Shown one piece after another: positions 10,067-18,767 of a DNA stretch of 64,000 nucleotides (position 1 is its first letter; every line of letters begins with the position of its first letter). Position numbers and translations under genes: made by a program. The notes beneath the pieces were generated by a model that saw only the letters and a program-made list of their open reading frames with translations, ran no database searches and was not told the origin of the DNA. Source of the stretch: Mycobacterium colombiense (lineage in GTDB: Bacteria > Actinomycetota > Actinomycetes > Mycobacteriales > Mycobacteriaceae). The stretch lies in NCBI RefSeq assembly GCF_003284935.1, contig NZ_QMEV01000017.1:1-64000 (forward strand). Reading direction: 5' to 3'.

Positions 10067-11866
10067 ATGACAACCATCAGCCCTGAAGCCACCTCAGCCA
10101 AGCGGGAACCTGGCCAACTGGTCGACATGGCCTGGGATCCCATCACCAGGATCGTGGGCAGCCTGGGCATCTACACCAAGATCGACTTCGAGAACAAGGA
10201 GGTCGTCGAGTGCCACAGCACCTCGTCGATCTTCCGCGGCTACTCGATCTTCATGAAGGGCAAGGATCCTCGCGACGCCCACTTCATCACCAGCCGCATC
10301 TGCGGCATCTGCGGTGACAACCACGCCACCTGTTCGTGCTACACCCAGAACATGGCCTATGGCGTCAAGCCGCCGCACCTGGGTGAGTGGATCGTCAACC
10401 TCGGTGAGGCCGCGGAATACATGTTCGACCACAACATCTTTCAGGAGAACCTGGTCGGCGTGGACTTCTGCGAGAAGATGGTCTCCGAGACCAACCCGAG
10501 CATGCTGTCGCTGGCCGAGAAGACGCCGGCCCCGCACGCGGACGCCCACGGCTACAAGACGATCGCCGACATCATGCGCTCGCTCAACCCGTTCAGCGGG
10601 GAGTTCTACCGCGAGGCCCTGGTGGTGAGCCGCTGGACGCGAGAGATGTTCTGCCTCATGGAAGGCCGCCACGTGCACCCGTCGACGCTCTACCCGGGCG
10701 GGGTGGGCACCGTGGCGACCGTCCAGCTGATGACCGACTACATGACGCGCCTGATGCGCTACGTCGAGTTCATGAAGAAGGTCGTGCCCATGCACGACGA
10801 CCTGTTCGACTTCTTCTACGAGGCGCTGCCCGGTTATGAGAACGTCGGGCTGCGCCGCACCCTGCTGGGCTGCTGGGGCTCCTTCCAGGACCCGGAAGTG
10901 TGCAACTTCGAGTACAAGGACATGGAGCGCTGGGGCAACGCCATGTTCGTCACCCCGGGCGTGGTGGTCGACGGCAAGCTTGTCACCCACTCCCTGGTGG
11001 ACATCAACCTGGGCATCCGAATCCTTTTGGGCAGTTCGTATTACGACGACTGGACCGACCAGGAGATGTTCGTCAAGACCGATCCGCTGGGCAACGCGGT
11101 GGACCGGCGCCACCCGTGGAACCAGCACACCAACCCGCACCCGCAGAAGCGGGACATCGAAGGTGGCAAGTACAGCTGGGTGATGTCGCCCCGCTGGTTC
11201 GACGGCAAGGATCACCTGGCGCTGGATACCGGCGGCGGCCCGCTGGCCCGGCTGTGGTCGACCGCGCTGGCCGGCCTGGTCGACATCGGTTACGTCAAGG
11301 CGACCGGCAACAGCGTCAAGATCAACCTGCCCAAGACGGCGCTGAAGGGGCCCGTCGAATTGGAGTGGACGATCCCGAAGTACGGCAGCAACACGCTCGA
11401 ACGCGACCGGGCGCGCACGTACTTCCAGGCCTACGCGGCGGCCTGCGCTCTGCACTTCGCCGAGAAGGCGCTCGAGGAGATCCGGGCCGGGCGCACCAAG
11501 ACGTGGGAGAAATTCGAGGTGCCCGACGAGGCCATCGGATGCGGGTTCACCGAGGCGGTGCGCGGCGTGCTCAGCCACCACATGGTGATCCGGGACGGCA
11601 AGATCGCCAACTATCACCCGTACCCGCCCACCCCGTGGAATGCCAACCCCCGCGACAGCTTCGGCACGCCGGGTCCGTACGAGGACGCGGTGCAGGGGCA
11701 GCCGATCTTCGAGGAGAACGGCCGCGACAACTTCAAGGGGATCGACGTCATGCGCACGGTGCGCAGCTTCGATCCGTGCCTGCCCTGTGGTGTGCACATG
11801 TACCTGGGAAAGGGCAAGTCCCTGGACAGACTGCACACGCCCACCCAGTCACCCGTCGAGCCGTGA
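10067..11866 (+). CDS. hhyL: Group 1h [NiFe]-hydrogenase large subunit
   Basis: A 599-aa catalytic subunit carrying the NiFe(CN)2CO centre. The L1 motif RICGICGDNHATCS supplies C79 and C82. The L2 motif SFDPCLPCGVHMY supplies C571 and C574. These signatures are those of the high-affinity, O2-tolerant group 1h enzymes of actinobacteria and differ from group 2a (Huc). After H577 of L2 a 22-residue tail remains, expected to be removed by the protease at 15643 once nickel is inserted. ATG start with GGGAAGAAG upstream. Electrons would pass to hhyS and onward to the respiratory chain; the family supports survival on atmospheric H2 during starvation. Confidence 0.95.
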   Translation: MTTISPEATSAKREPGQLVDMAWDPITRIVGSLGIYTKIDFENKEVVECHSTSSIFRGYSIFMKGKDPRDAHFITSRICGICGDNHATCSCYTQNMAYGVKPPHLGEWIVNLGEAAEYMFDHNIFQENLVGVDFCEKMVSETNPSMLSLAEKTPAPHADAHGYKTIADIMRSLNPFSGEFYREALVVSRWTREMFCLMEGRHVHPSTLYPGGVGTVATVQLMTDYMTRLMRYVEFMKKVVPMHDDLFDFFYEALPGYENVGLRRTLLGCWGSFQDPEVCNFEYKDMERWGNAMFVTPGVVVDGKLVTHSLVDINLGIRILLGSSYYDDWTDQEMFVKTDPLGNAVDRRHPWNQHTNPHPQKRDIEGGKYSWVMSPRWFDGKDHLALDTGGGPLARLWSTALAGLVDIGYVKATGNSVKINLPKTALKGPVELEWTIPKYGSNTLERDRARTYFQAYAAACALHFAEKALEEIRAGRTKTWEKFEVPDEAIGCGFTEAVRGVLSHHMVIRDGKIANYHPYPPTPWNANPRDSFGTPGPYEDAVQGQPIFEENGRDNFKGIDVMRTVRSFDPCLPCGVHMYLGKGKSLDRLHTPTQSPVEP

Positions 11867-11869
11867 CGA

Positions 11870-11899
11870 TCGCAAGCGCGGCGAAGCCGGGCGCAGCGG
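11870..11899. repeat. Dispersed intergenic repeat, copy 1
   Basis: A GC-rich block reading TCGCAAGCGCGGCG-AAG-CCGGGCGCAGCGG between hhyL and the NifU-like gene. A close inverse copy, with a slightly different centre, lies at 34381-34413. Looks like a genus-specific intergenic repeat. Confidence 0.5.
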
Positions 11900-11924
11900 G
11901 TCGACACCATTAACGGAGTAAGAC

Positions 11925-12836
11925 ATGGCGGATCGCCCGAACCCCGATAACGACACGCAGTGGCGCGCGGCGGGCGATCGGATCCAGACGCTGCTGGATT
12001 CCTGCGCGGCGGGCGGGACCGCCGCGTATGACCGCGCGCAACAACTGGTCCGCGAAGTCGTCGGGCTCTACGGCGCCGGGCTGGAGCGCATCATGCGGAT
12101 GGCCGGCCAGCCCGGGCCCGACGGGGGGCTGGCCGAGCGGCTGGCCACCGACGACCTGGTGGCCAGCCTGCTCCTGGTGCACGGGCTGCATCCGCACGAC
12201 GTGCGCCGCAGGGTCGCCGACGCCCTGGATCGGGTGCGGCCCTACCTGGGCTCGCATGGCGGAGACGTCGACCTGCTCGAGGTCGCCGGCGACACCGTGC
12301 GGCTGGCGTTCACGGGCAGCTGCAAGAGTTGCCCGTCGTCGGCGGTGACGCTGGAACTGGCGGTGCAGGACGCGGTGCGCGCGGCGGCACCGGAGATCTC
12401 CTCGATCGAGGTGGTCACCGCCGCGGACACGACCGCCCCGGCGAACGTCATCCCCGCCGAATCGCTACTGGCGCATGTGCATTCGAATGGACACCGACCC
12501 GCCGCCTGGCACCGGGCCCCCGAGCTGGCCGAGCTATCCCCCGGCGAAGCCGCGGGATTCGTCATCGACGGGGTGGCCCTGCTGGCGTGCCGGGTCGGGG
12601 ACCAGACCGTCGCCTACCGGGATCACTGCCCGGTGTGTGACGACTCACTGGCGGGTTCGCGCCTGCACGGTCGAATGCTGCGGTGTGCGCGCTGCCGCAC
12701 GGAGTTCGACGTAGTCGGTGCGGGAGCCGCCGCGACCGGTGGTTCGGCCGGGCATCTGGAGCCGACGCCGCTGCTGACCCGAGACGGCGTTCTGTCGGTG
12801 GCCTTGCCGGCGGACGCGTTGGGGGCGCCGGCATGA
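11925..12836 (+). CDS. hhyE: HhyE-type Fe-S protein: NifU domain plus Rieske-like domain
   Basis: A 303-aa two-domain protein. The N-terminal part (1-90) is helical. Residues 95-165 form a NifU C-terminal domain with SC133-KS-C136 that can bind a shared Fe-S cluster. Residues 205-265 resemble a Rieske ferredoxin fold (YRDHCPVC ... LRCARCRTEFDV), but both expected histidine ligands are replaced: the metal-binding set reads C235/C238 and C254/C257. Gene order matches M. smegmatis hhyE, proposed to carry electrons from the hydrogenase toward the respiratory chain. Start ATG 11925 with CGGAG upstream. The stop overlaps the mini-ORF start (ATGA). A cluster-assembly role is the alternative. Confidence 0.8.
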   Translation: MADRPNPDNDTQWRAAGDRIQTLLDSCAAGGTAAYDRAQQLVREVVGLYGAGLERIMRMAGQPGPDGGLAERLATDDLVASLLLVHGLHPHDVRRRVADALDRVRPYLGSHGGDVDLLEVAGDTVRLAFTGSCKSCPSSAVTLELAVQDAVRAAAPEISSIEVVTAADTTAPANVIPAESLLAHVHSNGHRPAAWHRAPELAELSPGEAAGFVIDGVALLACRVGDQTVAYRDHCPVCDDSLAGSRLHGRMLRCARCRTEFDVVGAGAAATGGSAGHLEPTPLLTRDGVLSVALPADALGAPA

Positions 12837-12886
12837 CCGCCGACGACGATGCAGAACGACGTGATGCTGAGGAGCGGCGCATATGA
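12833..12886 (+). repeat. MIRU-like element with 17-codon mini-ORF
   Basis: A 54-nt block whose ATG overlaps the hhyE stop (ATGA) and whose TGA overlaps the start of the next gene (ATGA). It encodes MTADDDAERRDAEERRI. It contains GACGACGATGCAGAACGA and ends in TGAGGAGCGGCGC before ATATGA. Length, acidic/Arg mini-ORF, double overlap and core sequence fit the short (about 53-bp) class of mycobacterial interspersed repetitive units. It preserves translational coupling in the operon. Whether the peptide has a function is unknown. Confidence 0.7.
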
Positions 12887-13527
12887 CCGGCCCGTTCGAC
12901 GTCCTGGCCCGCATCAGAAGCGACCGGCTCGCCCCCGAGCCCGCGGGCGAGCGCTGCGAGATGTGCGCGGAGCCGATCGCCGACGAACATCAGCACGTGG
13001 TCAACGTGGCCGGCCGCCAACTCATGTGCGTCTGCCGCGCCTGCTATCTGCTCTTCACCGACTCGGCGGCCGACCTGCGGTACCGCGCGGTGCCGGACCG
13101 GTATTTGTCGTTTCCCGATTTCGCGCTGGATCGCCTGGTGTGGGAGGCACTGCAGATCCCGGTCGGGGTCGCCTTCTTCTTCACCAACTCCGCCCTGGGC
13201 CACACCGTGGCCTTCTACCCCGGACCGGCCGGGGCATGCGAATCCGAGCTGGACATGCAGGTCTGGGAGACCATCCGCGACGCCGACCCGCGGGTGAACC
13301 TGCTCGCCGACGACGTGGAGGCGCTGCTGGTCCGGGTCGCCGACAACACCCAGGACGGCGAATTGCCACAACCGGAAACGTATTTGGTGCCGATCGACGC
13401 CTGCTACGAATTCGTCGGACGGCTGCGCATGGTGTGGCGCGGCTTCGACGGGGGCCAGCAGGCCCGCGAATTCATCGACGGTTTCTTCGACCGCCTGGCC
13501 GCCCGCGCCGCAAAGACACCGCAATGA
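12883..13527 (+). CDS. DUF5947-like hydrogenase-associated protein
   Basis: A 214-aa protein of unknown function. I recognise it as the DUF5947 family that accompanies actinobacterial group 1h hydrogenases. Cysteine pairs CEMC (about residues 24-27) and CVCRAC (about 49-54) in the first quarter suggest a zinc- or Fe-S-binding knuckle. The remainder is mixed alpha/beta with no signal peptide or membrane segment. It starts within the MIRU-like element (ATGA) and its stop overlaps the next ATG, so expression is coupled. A maturation or electron-transfer role is inferred only from context. Confidence 0.75.
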   Translation: MTGPFDVLARIRSDRLAPEPAGERCEMCAEPIADEHQHVVNVAGRQLMCVCRACYLLFTDSAADLRYRAVPDRYLSFPDFALDRLVWEALQIPVGVAFFFTNSALGHTVAFYPGPAGACESELDMQVWETIRDADPRVNLLADDVEALLVRVADNTQDGELPQPETYLVPIDACYEFVGRLRMVWRGFDGGQQAREFIDGFFDRLAARAAKTPQ

Positions 13528-14165
13528 ACGTCAGCTTTGAAGTGCTGGACGTGGCGGCCGAACCCTATACGGTCAGCCCGGTTTTGACCGCCCGTGTCGC
13601 CGTCACCGCCGACGGCGATGACCCGGTGCACGCCATCGCCCTGCGCTGCCAGGTCCGCATCGAGCCGCTGCGCCGTTCCTACACCGATGACGAAGCGGCC
13701 GGCCTGATGGACCTGTTCGGCGGCCGCGAGCGCTGGGCCAGCACCCAGCGCACCTTCCTGTGGCAGCACTGCACCGCCATGGTGCCGGGGTTCACCGGCC
13801 ACACCACCACGACGCTGTCGCTGGAGTGCACCTACGACTTCGAGGTGGCCGCCGCCAAATATCTGCACGCGCTGCGCGACGGCGCGGTACCGCTGCAGTT
13901 TCTGTTTAGCGGAACGGTTTTCGTCAACTCCGAGCGCGGGTTCTCGGTGCAGCAGGTGTCCTGGGACTGCGAGGACGACTACGCTATGCCCGTCACCGTC
14001 TGGCGCGACCTGATCGCACAGCACTATCCGAACAGCGGATGGATCCGGCTGAGCCACGGCACCATCGGCGAACTGGCCCGCTACAAGTCGGCGCGCGGGA
14101 TGCTCGACCTCGACCACGCGGTCACCTCACTGCTGGATGCCACCGAGCGCGAGGTGACGCGATGA
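13524..14165 (+). CDS. DUF6084-like hydrogenase-associated protein
   Basis: A 213-aa protein resembling DUF6084, a family found next to DUF5947 in actinobacterial hydrogenase operons. It is beta-rich with few cysteines (CQVRIEPL, QHCTAMVPG, LECTYDF, SWDCEDDY) and no membrane segment or known catalytic motif. The frame is open upstream, but ATG 13524 overlaps the previous stop (ATGA) and fits the pattern of the operon. The stop overlaps the next ATG. Function unknown. Confidence 0.75.
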   Translation: MNVSFEVLDVAAEPYTVSPVLTARVAVTADGDDPVHAIALRCQVRIEPLRRSYTDDEAAGLMDLFGGRERWASTQRTFLWQHCTAMVPGFTGHTTTTLSLECTYDFEVAAAKYLHALRDGAVPLQFLFSGTVFVNSERGFSVQQVSWDCEDDYAMPVTVWRDLIAQHYPNSGWIRLSHGTIGELARYKSARGMLDLDHAVTSLLDATEREVTR

Positions 14166-15493
14166 CCTCGAGCTGGGATCGGGCCCGTGCCGTCGCCGAC
14201 GCGGTGCTCTACGAGGGCTACCTGCTCTACCCGTACCGCGGGACGTCGAGCAAGAACCAATCACGTTGGCAGTTCGGGGTTGTGGGGCCGACCGGTGCGG
14301 CCGAGGCCGGTCTGGGCGAGGACGACACCCTGTCCGCGCAGTTCCTGGTCGACGACGCCCGGGCGCTGACGCTGGTGCTGCGTTTCCTGCAGTTGCAGCA
14401 CCGGCGGGCCGAACGGGCCACCGGTGATGGCGATTTCGAACACGTCGACGAACTGAGGACCGCGACCGCGTCGTGGCTGACCTGGGACGAAGCCGTGGAG
14501 TGCGAGATCTCCTTCGGACCCCTCGCGTTCGGTGATCAACCCTGGTCGCTGCCGGTGACGGTCCGCGCGGCAACCGACCTCGAAGCCGTGGACGGCGGCC
14601 GGCTGGTCCGCGAACGACACGAGATTGCGGGCTTACTGACCGTCACCGCCGAGCCCGACGGCGACCTGCGGCGAGTATCGGTACGGATCACCAACACCGG
14701 TGCACCCGCACACGACAAGGCCGACGCCATCGAGCGATCCATGATCGGAACACACCTCATCGCCGAAGTGGTTGGCGGCCGGTTCATCTCGCTGCTCGAG
14801 GCGCCGCAGGCCGCGACCGATGCGGCGGCCCGGTGCGCCCAGCATCGCTGCTTCCCCGTGCTGGCCGGGCCGCCGGGCACCGACGACATTCTGCTGATCT
14901 CGCCGATCATCCTCTACGACCACCCCGAGGTCGCCGAACAAAGCGACACCGCGCTGTACGACTGCACCGAGATCGACGAGATCCTCACCCTGCGCGTCAT
15001 GACCATGACCGACGACGAGAAGGCACAGGCCCGGGCCACCGACCCGCGGGCGGCGCGGATCATCGACGAATGCGACGCCATGTCGCCCGAGGCCATGGCC
15101 CGGCTGCACGGCGTGCTGCGCGACCCGCACGCGCCCGATGTCTGCGCCGCCCTGGTGCCCGAGGTTCCCGACGGGGTGGATTGGTGGGACCCGTTGGCCG
15201 ACAACGCCGTCCGTCCCGAGGTCGACGCGGTGCTGGTAAACGGGATCCGGGTGGCGCGGGGCAGCAGGGTCCGGCTGCGGCCGCGGCGCAACGCCGACGC
15301 TCAGGACATCTTCGTCGCCGGCAAGACCGCCCGCGTCACCTCGGTGCACTCCGACGTCGAGGGCAACAAGCACGTCGGCGTCGTCGTCGACGAGGACCCG
15401 GCCGCCGACCTGCACGACTGGTACGGCCGTTACCTGTACTTCTCCCCGGACGAAGTCGAACCGCTGCAATCGCAGCACAGTACAAACCCCTGA
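14162..15493 (+). CDS. Uncharacterised 443-aa hydrogenase-operon protein
   Basis: I do not recognise a catalytic family. The 443-aa product starts MTSSWDRARAVADAVLYEGYLLYPYR, is acidic, lacks signal peptide and membrane helices, and falls into two parts. Residues 1-330 form a mixed beta-rich domain (RWQFGVVGP, ILLISPIILYDHP, LYDCTEIDEILTLRVMTM). The last 100 residues (VNGIRVARGSRVRLRPRRN ... KHVGVVVDEDP) look like a small beta-barrel. ATG overlaps the previous stop. Position in a strictly coupled hydrogenase operon argues for a conserved role in assembly or electron transfer; nothing in the sequence says which. Confidence 0.7.
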   Translation: MTSSWDRARAVADAVLYEGYLLYPYRGTSSKNQSRWQFGVVGPTGAAEAGLGEDDTLSAQFLVDDARALTLVLRFLQLQHRRAERATGDGDFEHVDELRTATASWLTWDEAVECEISFGPLAFGDQPWSLPVTVRAATDLEAVDGGRLVRERHEIAGLLTVTAEPDGDLRRVSVRITNTGAPAHDKADAIERSMIGTHLIAEVVGGRFISLLEAPQAATDAAARCAQHRCFPVLAGPPGTDDILLISPIILYDHPEVAEQSDTALYDCTEIDEILTLRVMTMTDDEKAQARATDPRAARIIDECDAMSPEAMARLHGVLRDPHAPDVCAALVPEVPDGVDWWDPLADNAVRPEVDAVLVNGIRVARGSRVRLRPRRNADAQDIFVAGKTARVTSVHSDVEGNKHVGVVVDEDPAADLHDWYGRYLYFSPDEVEPLQSQHSTNP

Positions 15494-15505
15494 AAGGAGT
15501 TCGCC

Positions 15506-15625
15506 ATGGAAGTCCTCGGTTGGATCTTCATCGCCCTCGTCGCGCTGGTGGTCACGATCGCATTGGCGCTCGGCGCGATATCGGTACCGGATGCCCGCCG
15601 CTATCTGAAGTTGAGGCGGATGTAG
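15506..15625 (+). CDS. 39-aa single-pass membrane peptide (DUF6893-like)
   Basis: A 39-aa protein read directly from the sequence. A strong AAAGGAG ribosome binding site lies seven nt before ATG 15506. Residues 5-25 (GWIFIALVALVVTIALALGA) form one hydrophobic helix, followed by a basic tail RRYLKLRRM that should sit in the cytoplasm. It resembles the small DUF6893 family of actinobacteria. The hydrogenase subunits have no membrane anchor of their own, so this peptide may tether the complex or its electron carrier to the membrane; that is inference. Confidence 0.8.
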   Translation: MEVLGWIFIALVALVVTIALALGAISVPDARRYLKLRRM

Positions 15626-15642
15626 CCGACGCGGGAGCCACC

Positions 15643-16134
15643 ATGACTGCGCGCATCCTGGTAGCCGGGATCGGCAACATCTTCCTCAGCGACGACGGCT
15701 TCGGCTCCGAAGTGGTCCGCAACGCCGCGCTGCCCCAGGACGATCCGACGGTTCAGGTCATCGACTACGGCATCCGTGGCATGCACCTGGCCTATGACCT
15801 GCTCGAGGAGTGGGACACGCTGGTGCTCGTCGATGCCGTCCCCAGCCAGGGCCATCCCGGCACATTGCACGTCTTCCAGGCCGACCACGACCAGCCGTCG
15901 CAGACCAGCGGCCTGGACGGTCACAGCATGGACCCGGCCGCCGTCTTCGCCAGCCTGCGGGCACTCGGCGGGCGCCCGCCCTACACGGTGGTCGTCGGGT
16001 GCGAGGCAGGCAGCGTCCAGGAGGGCATCGGCCTGACCGAACCGGTCGCCCAGGCCGTCCCCCGGGCGGCAAGGGCGGTCGAGGAGATCGTCGCCGCGTT
16101 GCAGCCGTCCTTGTCGGCCGAAAAGTGGTGCTGA
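15643..16134 (+). CDS. Hydrogenase maturation endopeptidase
   Basis: A 163-aa nickel-dependent protease of the HyaD/HybD/HycI family that trims the large-subunit C-terminus after Ni insertion. The N-terminal GIGNIFLSDDGFG contains D18, and the nickel-binding set is completed by D64 (VLVDAV) and H94 (DGHSMDP) by analogy with HybD. ATG 15643 chosen with GGGAG upstream; the longer open frame is spurious. The likely substrate is HhyL after H577 of its L2 motif. It ends three nt before hypC. Confidence 0.92.
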   Translation: MTARILVAGIGNIFLSDDGFGSEVVRNAALPQDDPTVQVIDYGIRGMHLAYDLLEEWDTLVLVDAVPSQGHPGTLHVFQADHDQPSQTSGLDGHSMDPAAVFASLRALGGRPPYTVVVGCEAGSVQEGIGLTEPVAQAVPRAARAVEEIVAALQPSLSAEKWC

Positions 16135-16137
16135 GCC

Positions 16138-16398
16138 ATGTGTTTGGGGATACCGGGCCAGGTCGTCGGGATGCTGGACGGTTTCGAGGGGCAGCTCGCA
16201 CTGGTCGACGTCGCCGGCGAACAGCGCAAGGTCAACGTCGGCATGCTGCCGGACGAGACGTTCGCTCCCGGTGACTGGGTGATCATCCACATGGGCTTCG
16301 TCGTCGAGAAGACCGATCGGGCCGGCGCCGACCAGGCCATGGCCGGGCTGGAGCTGATGGGCCGCGGTCACGGCGATCCCGAAGGGCCGTGGAGATGA
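16138..16398 (+). CDS. hypC: HypC family chaperone, first copy
   Basis: An 86-aa HypC/HybG-type chaperone that with HypD carries the Fe(CN)2CO unit to the large subunit. It begins [10 protein letters not shown]; Cys2 is the essential residue after Met removal. The OB-like core ends [15 protein letters not shown], as in the family. It is directly coupled to the endopeptidase gene and its stop overlaps the hypF ATG. A second hypC lies beside hypD, so this copy may be the one that escorts HhyL. Confidence 0.93.
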   Translation: MCLGIPGQVVGMLDGFEGQLALVDVAGEQRKVNVGMLPDETFAPGDWVIIHMGFVVEKTDRAGADQAMAGLELMGRGHGDPEGPWR

Positions 16399-18767
16399 CC
16401 GACATGGCGCAAGCCCCCCTGCTGTTGCGGCCCGCCGAGACCCAGGTGCGCCAGCGCGTCACGGTGACCGGCGTGGTTCAAGGGGTGGGCTTTCGCCCGT
16501 TCGTGCATCGGATCGCGACCGAACTGGGCCTGGCCGGGTTCGTCGGCAACGACTCGGGTGCGGTCTTTCTCGAGGTGCAGGGGCGGCCCGCCCGGGTCGC
16601 GGAGTTCGGGCGCCGGCTCCGCGCGCAGGCGCCACCCCTGGCGCGGATCACCGGGGTCCGCGTCGCGGACGTCGCGGCCGACCCCGCCTGCCCGACCGAA
16701 TTCCGGATCGTGTCAAGCCAATTGGCGCCCGGCGCCACCACCCCGATCCCGCCCGACATCGCGGTGTGCGACGACTGCCTCGCCGAACTGTTCGACCCGC
16801 ACGACCGGCGTTACCGGCACCCGTTCGTGACCTGTACCAACTGCGGTCCGCGGTTCACCATCATCCGGGGACTGCCGTACGACCGGCCCGCCACCACCAT
16901 GTCGGCGTTCGCGATGTGTGCGCGCTGCGCCGCCGAATACCACGATCCGGCGGATCGCCGGTTCCACGCGCAGCCGGTCGCCTGCCCGGACTGCGGGCCG
17001 ACGCTGTGGTTCACCTCGCCGGCCGGGCGGGTGAGCGGCTCGGATGCGGCACTGAGCGCCGCCCAGCTCGCGCTGGCCTCCGGCGCGGTGGTGGCCATCA
17101 AGGGCATCGGCGGCTACCACCTGGCCTGCGCCGTCGACGACGCCACGGCCGTCGCCGTGTTGCGGACCCGAAAAGCCCGCGTCGCCAAGCCCTTTGCCAT
17201 GCTGGTCCGCAATCTCGAGGTGGCCCGCCGCTACGCCCACGTCGACGACACCGAGGCCGCGGTGCTGTCCGGCCCGGCCCGCCCGATCGTGCTGCTGCGG
17301 CGGCGGCCGCTCGCGGCGGTCGCCGAGGGTGTCGCGCCCGGCAGCCCGCTGCTGGGGCTGATGCTGCCCTACTCCCCCATCCATCACCTGCTGCTGTCGG
17401 CGGCGCCGGGCAACGCCGGACCGGCGCCCGAGGCCCTGGTGCTGACCAGCGCCAACCGCTCCGATGAACCCATCTGCTTCACCGATGACGATGCGGCGCA
17501 ACGGCTTCCCGCCTTGTGCGACGCGGTCCTCGACCACGACCGGCCCATCCATGTGCCGTGCGACGACTCGGTGGTGCGCGTCGTCCACGACGAGACGGGA
17601 CCCCACGAGCTGCCCATCCGCCGGTCCCGGGGCTATGCGCCGCTGCCGATCGACCTGCGCCTCGAGGGGCCCGCCGTGCTGGCCGTGGGCGGCGAACTGA
17701 AGAACACCTGCTGCCTCACCGACGGGGGTCGGGCGTACCTGTCCGGCCACCTCGGCGACATGGCCACCTGGGCGACACTGCGCGCTTTCGAGCGCGCGGT
17801 GACCCAACTCAGCGAAATCCGCGGCCGGCCGGCGCGATTGGCCGCCGACCTGCATCCCGGCTACCACACCCGCGCCTGGGCCGAGCGCCACGCGGGCGAG
17901 CGCCCGCTGGACCTGGTGCAGCACCACCACGCCCACGTGGTCTCACTGCTGGCCGAACACGGGCGCCTCGGCGAACCCATCATCGGGGTCTCCTTCGACG
18001 GCACCGGCTACGGCAGCGACGACACGATCTGGGGCGGAGAGATTCTGGCCCTCGGAACGCGAAGCCACTGTTTCGTGCGGGCCGGGCACCTGTTAGCGGT
18101 GCCGCTGCCCGGCGGCGACGCCGCGGTGCGCAACCCATGGCGGATGGCGCTGTCGCAACTGTGGATGGCCGACATCGACTGGACGCCCGACCTGGCGCCG
18201 GTGGCCGCGGCGAGCGCCGACGAACTGCGCCTCATCCGTTCGCAATTGGAGACCGGGACGGGTTGTGTGCCATGTTCGAGCATGGGCCGGCTGTTCGACG
18301 CCGTCGCCTCCCTGCTCGGCGTGCGGCAGCGCATCGACTATGAAGGGCAAGCCGCGATCGAACTCGAGGCGCTGGCGCAGTCGGCCGGTGTGGCACGCCC
18401 GCAACCCTCCCTGCCGCTGGCGGTGCGCCCCGACCGGGTGATCGACCCCGCCCCGATGGTGCAGGCCATGGTCGCCGCGCTGTACGCCGGGACACCGCCG
18501 GCGGCGCTGGCGGCGGCGTTTCACCATGCCGTCGCCGACGCCGTCGCCGAGGTGGTCGGCCGGGTGCCGGGCGGCACCGCGCTGGTGGGTCTCACCGGCG
18601 GGGTCTTCCAGAACGTGCTGCTGCTGCGGTCATGCCGTACCCGGCTGCAGCACAAGGGGTTTGAAGTGCTCACCCACCACGTCGTGCCGCCGAACGACGG
18701 CGGGCTGGCCCTGGGCCAGGCCGCGGTGTCGGCGCTGATCGCGCAAGAGGAGGAATCGACGCGATGA
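16395..18767 (+). CDS. hypF: Carbamoyltransferase HypF
   Basis: A 790-aa enzyme that turns carbamoyl phosphate into the carbamoyl-adenylate used to make the CN ligands. An N-terminal acylphosphatase domain ([17 protein letters not shown], about 23-40) is followed by two zinc-finger pairs (CDDC/CTNC and CARC/CPDC), a YrdC-like domain (about 215-400) and a C-terminal Kae1-like domain with [19 protein letters not shown] 16395 overlaps the hypC stop; a GTG six nt earlier is an alternative. The stop overlaps the next gene (ATGA). Confidence 0.96.
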   Translation: MTDMAQAPLLLRPAETQVRQRVTVTGVVQGVGFRPFVHRIATELGLAGFVGNDSGAVFLEVQGRPARVAEFGRRLRAQAPPLARITGVRVADVAADPACPTEFRIVSSQLAPGATTPIPPDIAVCDDCLAELFDPHDRRYRHPFVTCTNCGPRFTIIRGLPYDRPATTMSAFAMCARCAAEYHDPADRRFHAQPVACPDCGPTLWFTSPAGRVSGSDAALSAAQLALASGAVVAIKGIGGYHLACAVDDATAVAVLRTRKARVAKPFAMLVRNLEVARRYAHVDDTEAAVLSGPARPIVLLRRRPLAAVAEGVAPGSPLLGLMLPYSPIHHLLLSAAPGNAGPAPEALVLTSANRSDEPICFTDDDAAQRLPALCDAVLDHDRPIHVPCDDSVVRVVHDETGPHELPIRRSRGYAPLPIDLRLEGPAVLAVGGELKNTCCLTDGGRAYLSGHLGDMATWATLRAFERAVTQLSEIRGRPARLAADLHPGYHTRAWAERHAGERPLDLVQHHHAHVVSLLAEHGRLGEPIIGVSFDGTGYGSDDTIWGGEILALGTRSHCFVRAGHLLAVPLPGGDAAVRNPWRMALSQLWMADIDWTPDLAPVAAASADELRLIRSQLETGTGCVPCSSMGRLFDAVASLLGVRQRIDYEGQAAIELEALAQSAGVARPQPSLPLAVRPDRVIDPAPMVQAMVAALYAGTPPAALAAAFHHAVADAVAEVVGRVPGGTALVGLTGGVFQNVLLLRSCRTRLQHKGFEVLTHHVVPPNDGGLALGQAAVSALIAQEEESTR

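Noticed and set aside
10094-11836. 580-aa open frame antisense to hhyL
   Set aside because: Shadow frame created by high GC; the product is His/Arg/Val-rich with no family likeness, and the opposite strand is an unmistakable large subunit.
8909-11866. Assignment to Huc (group 2a) hydrogenase
   Set aside because: L1 RICGICGDNHATCS, L2 DPCLPCGVH and CxxD in the small subunit are group 1h features.
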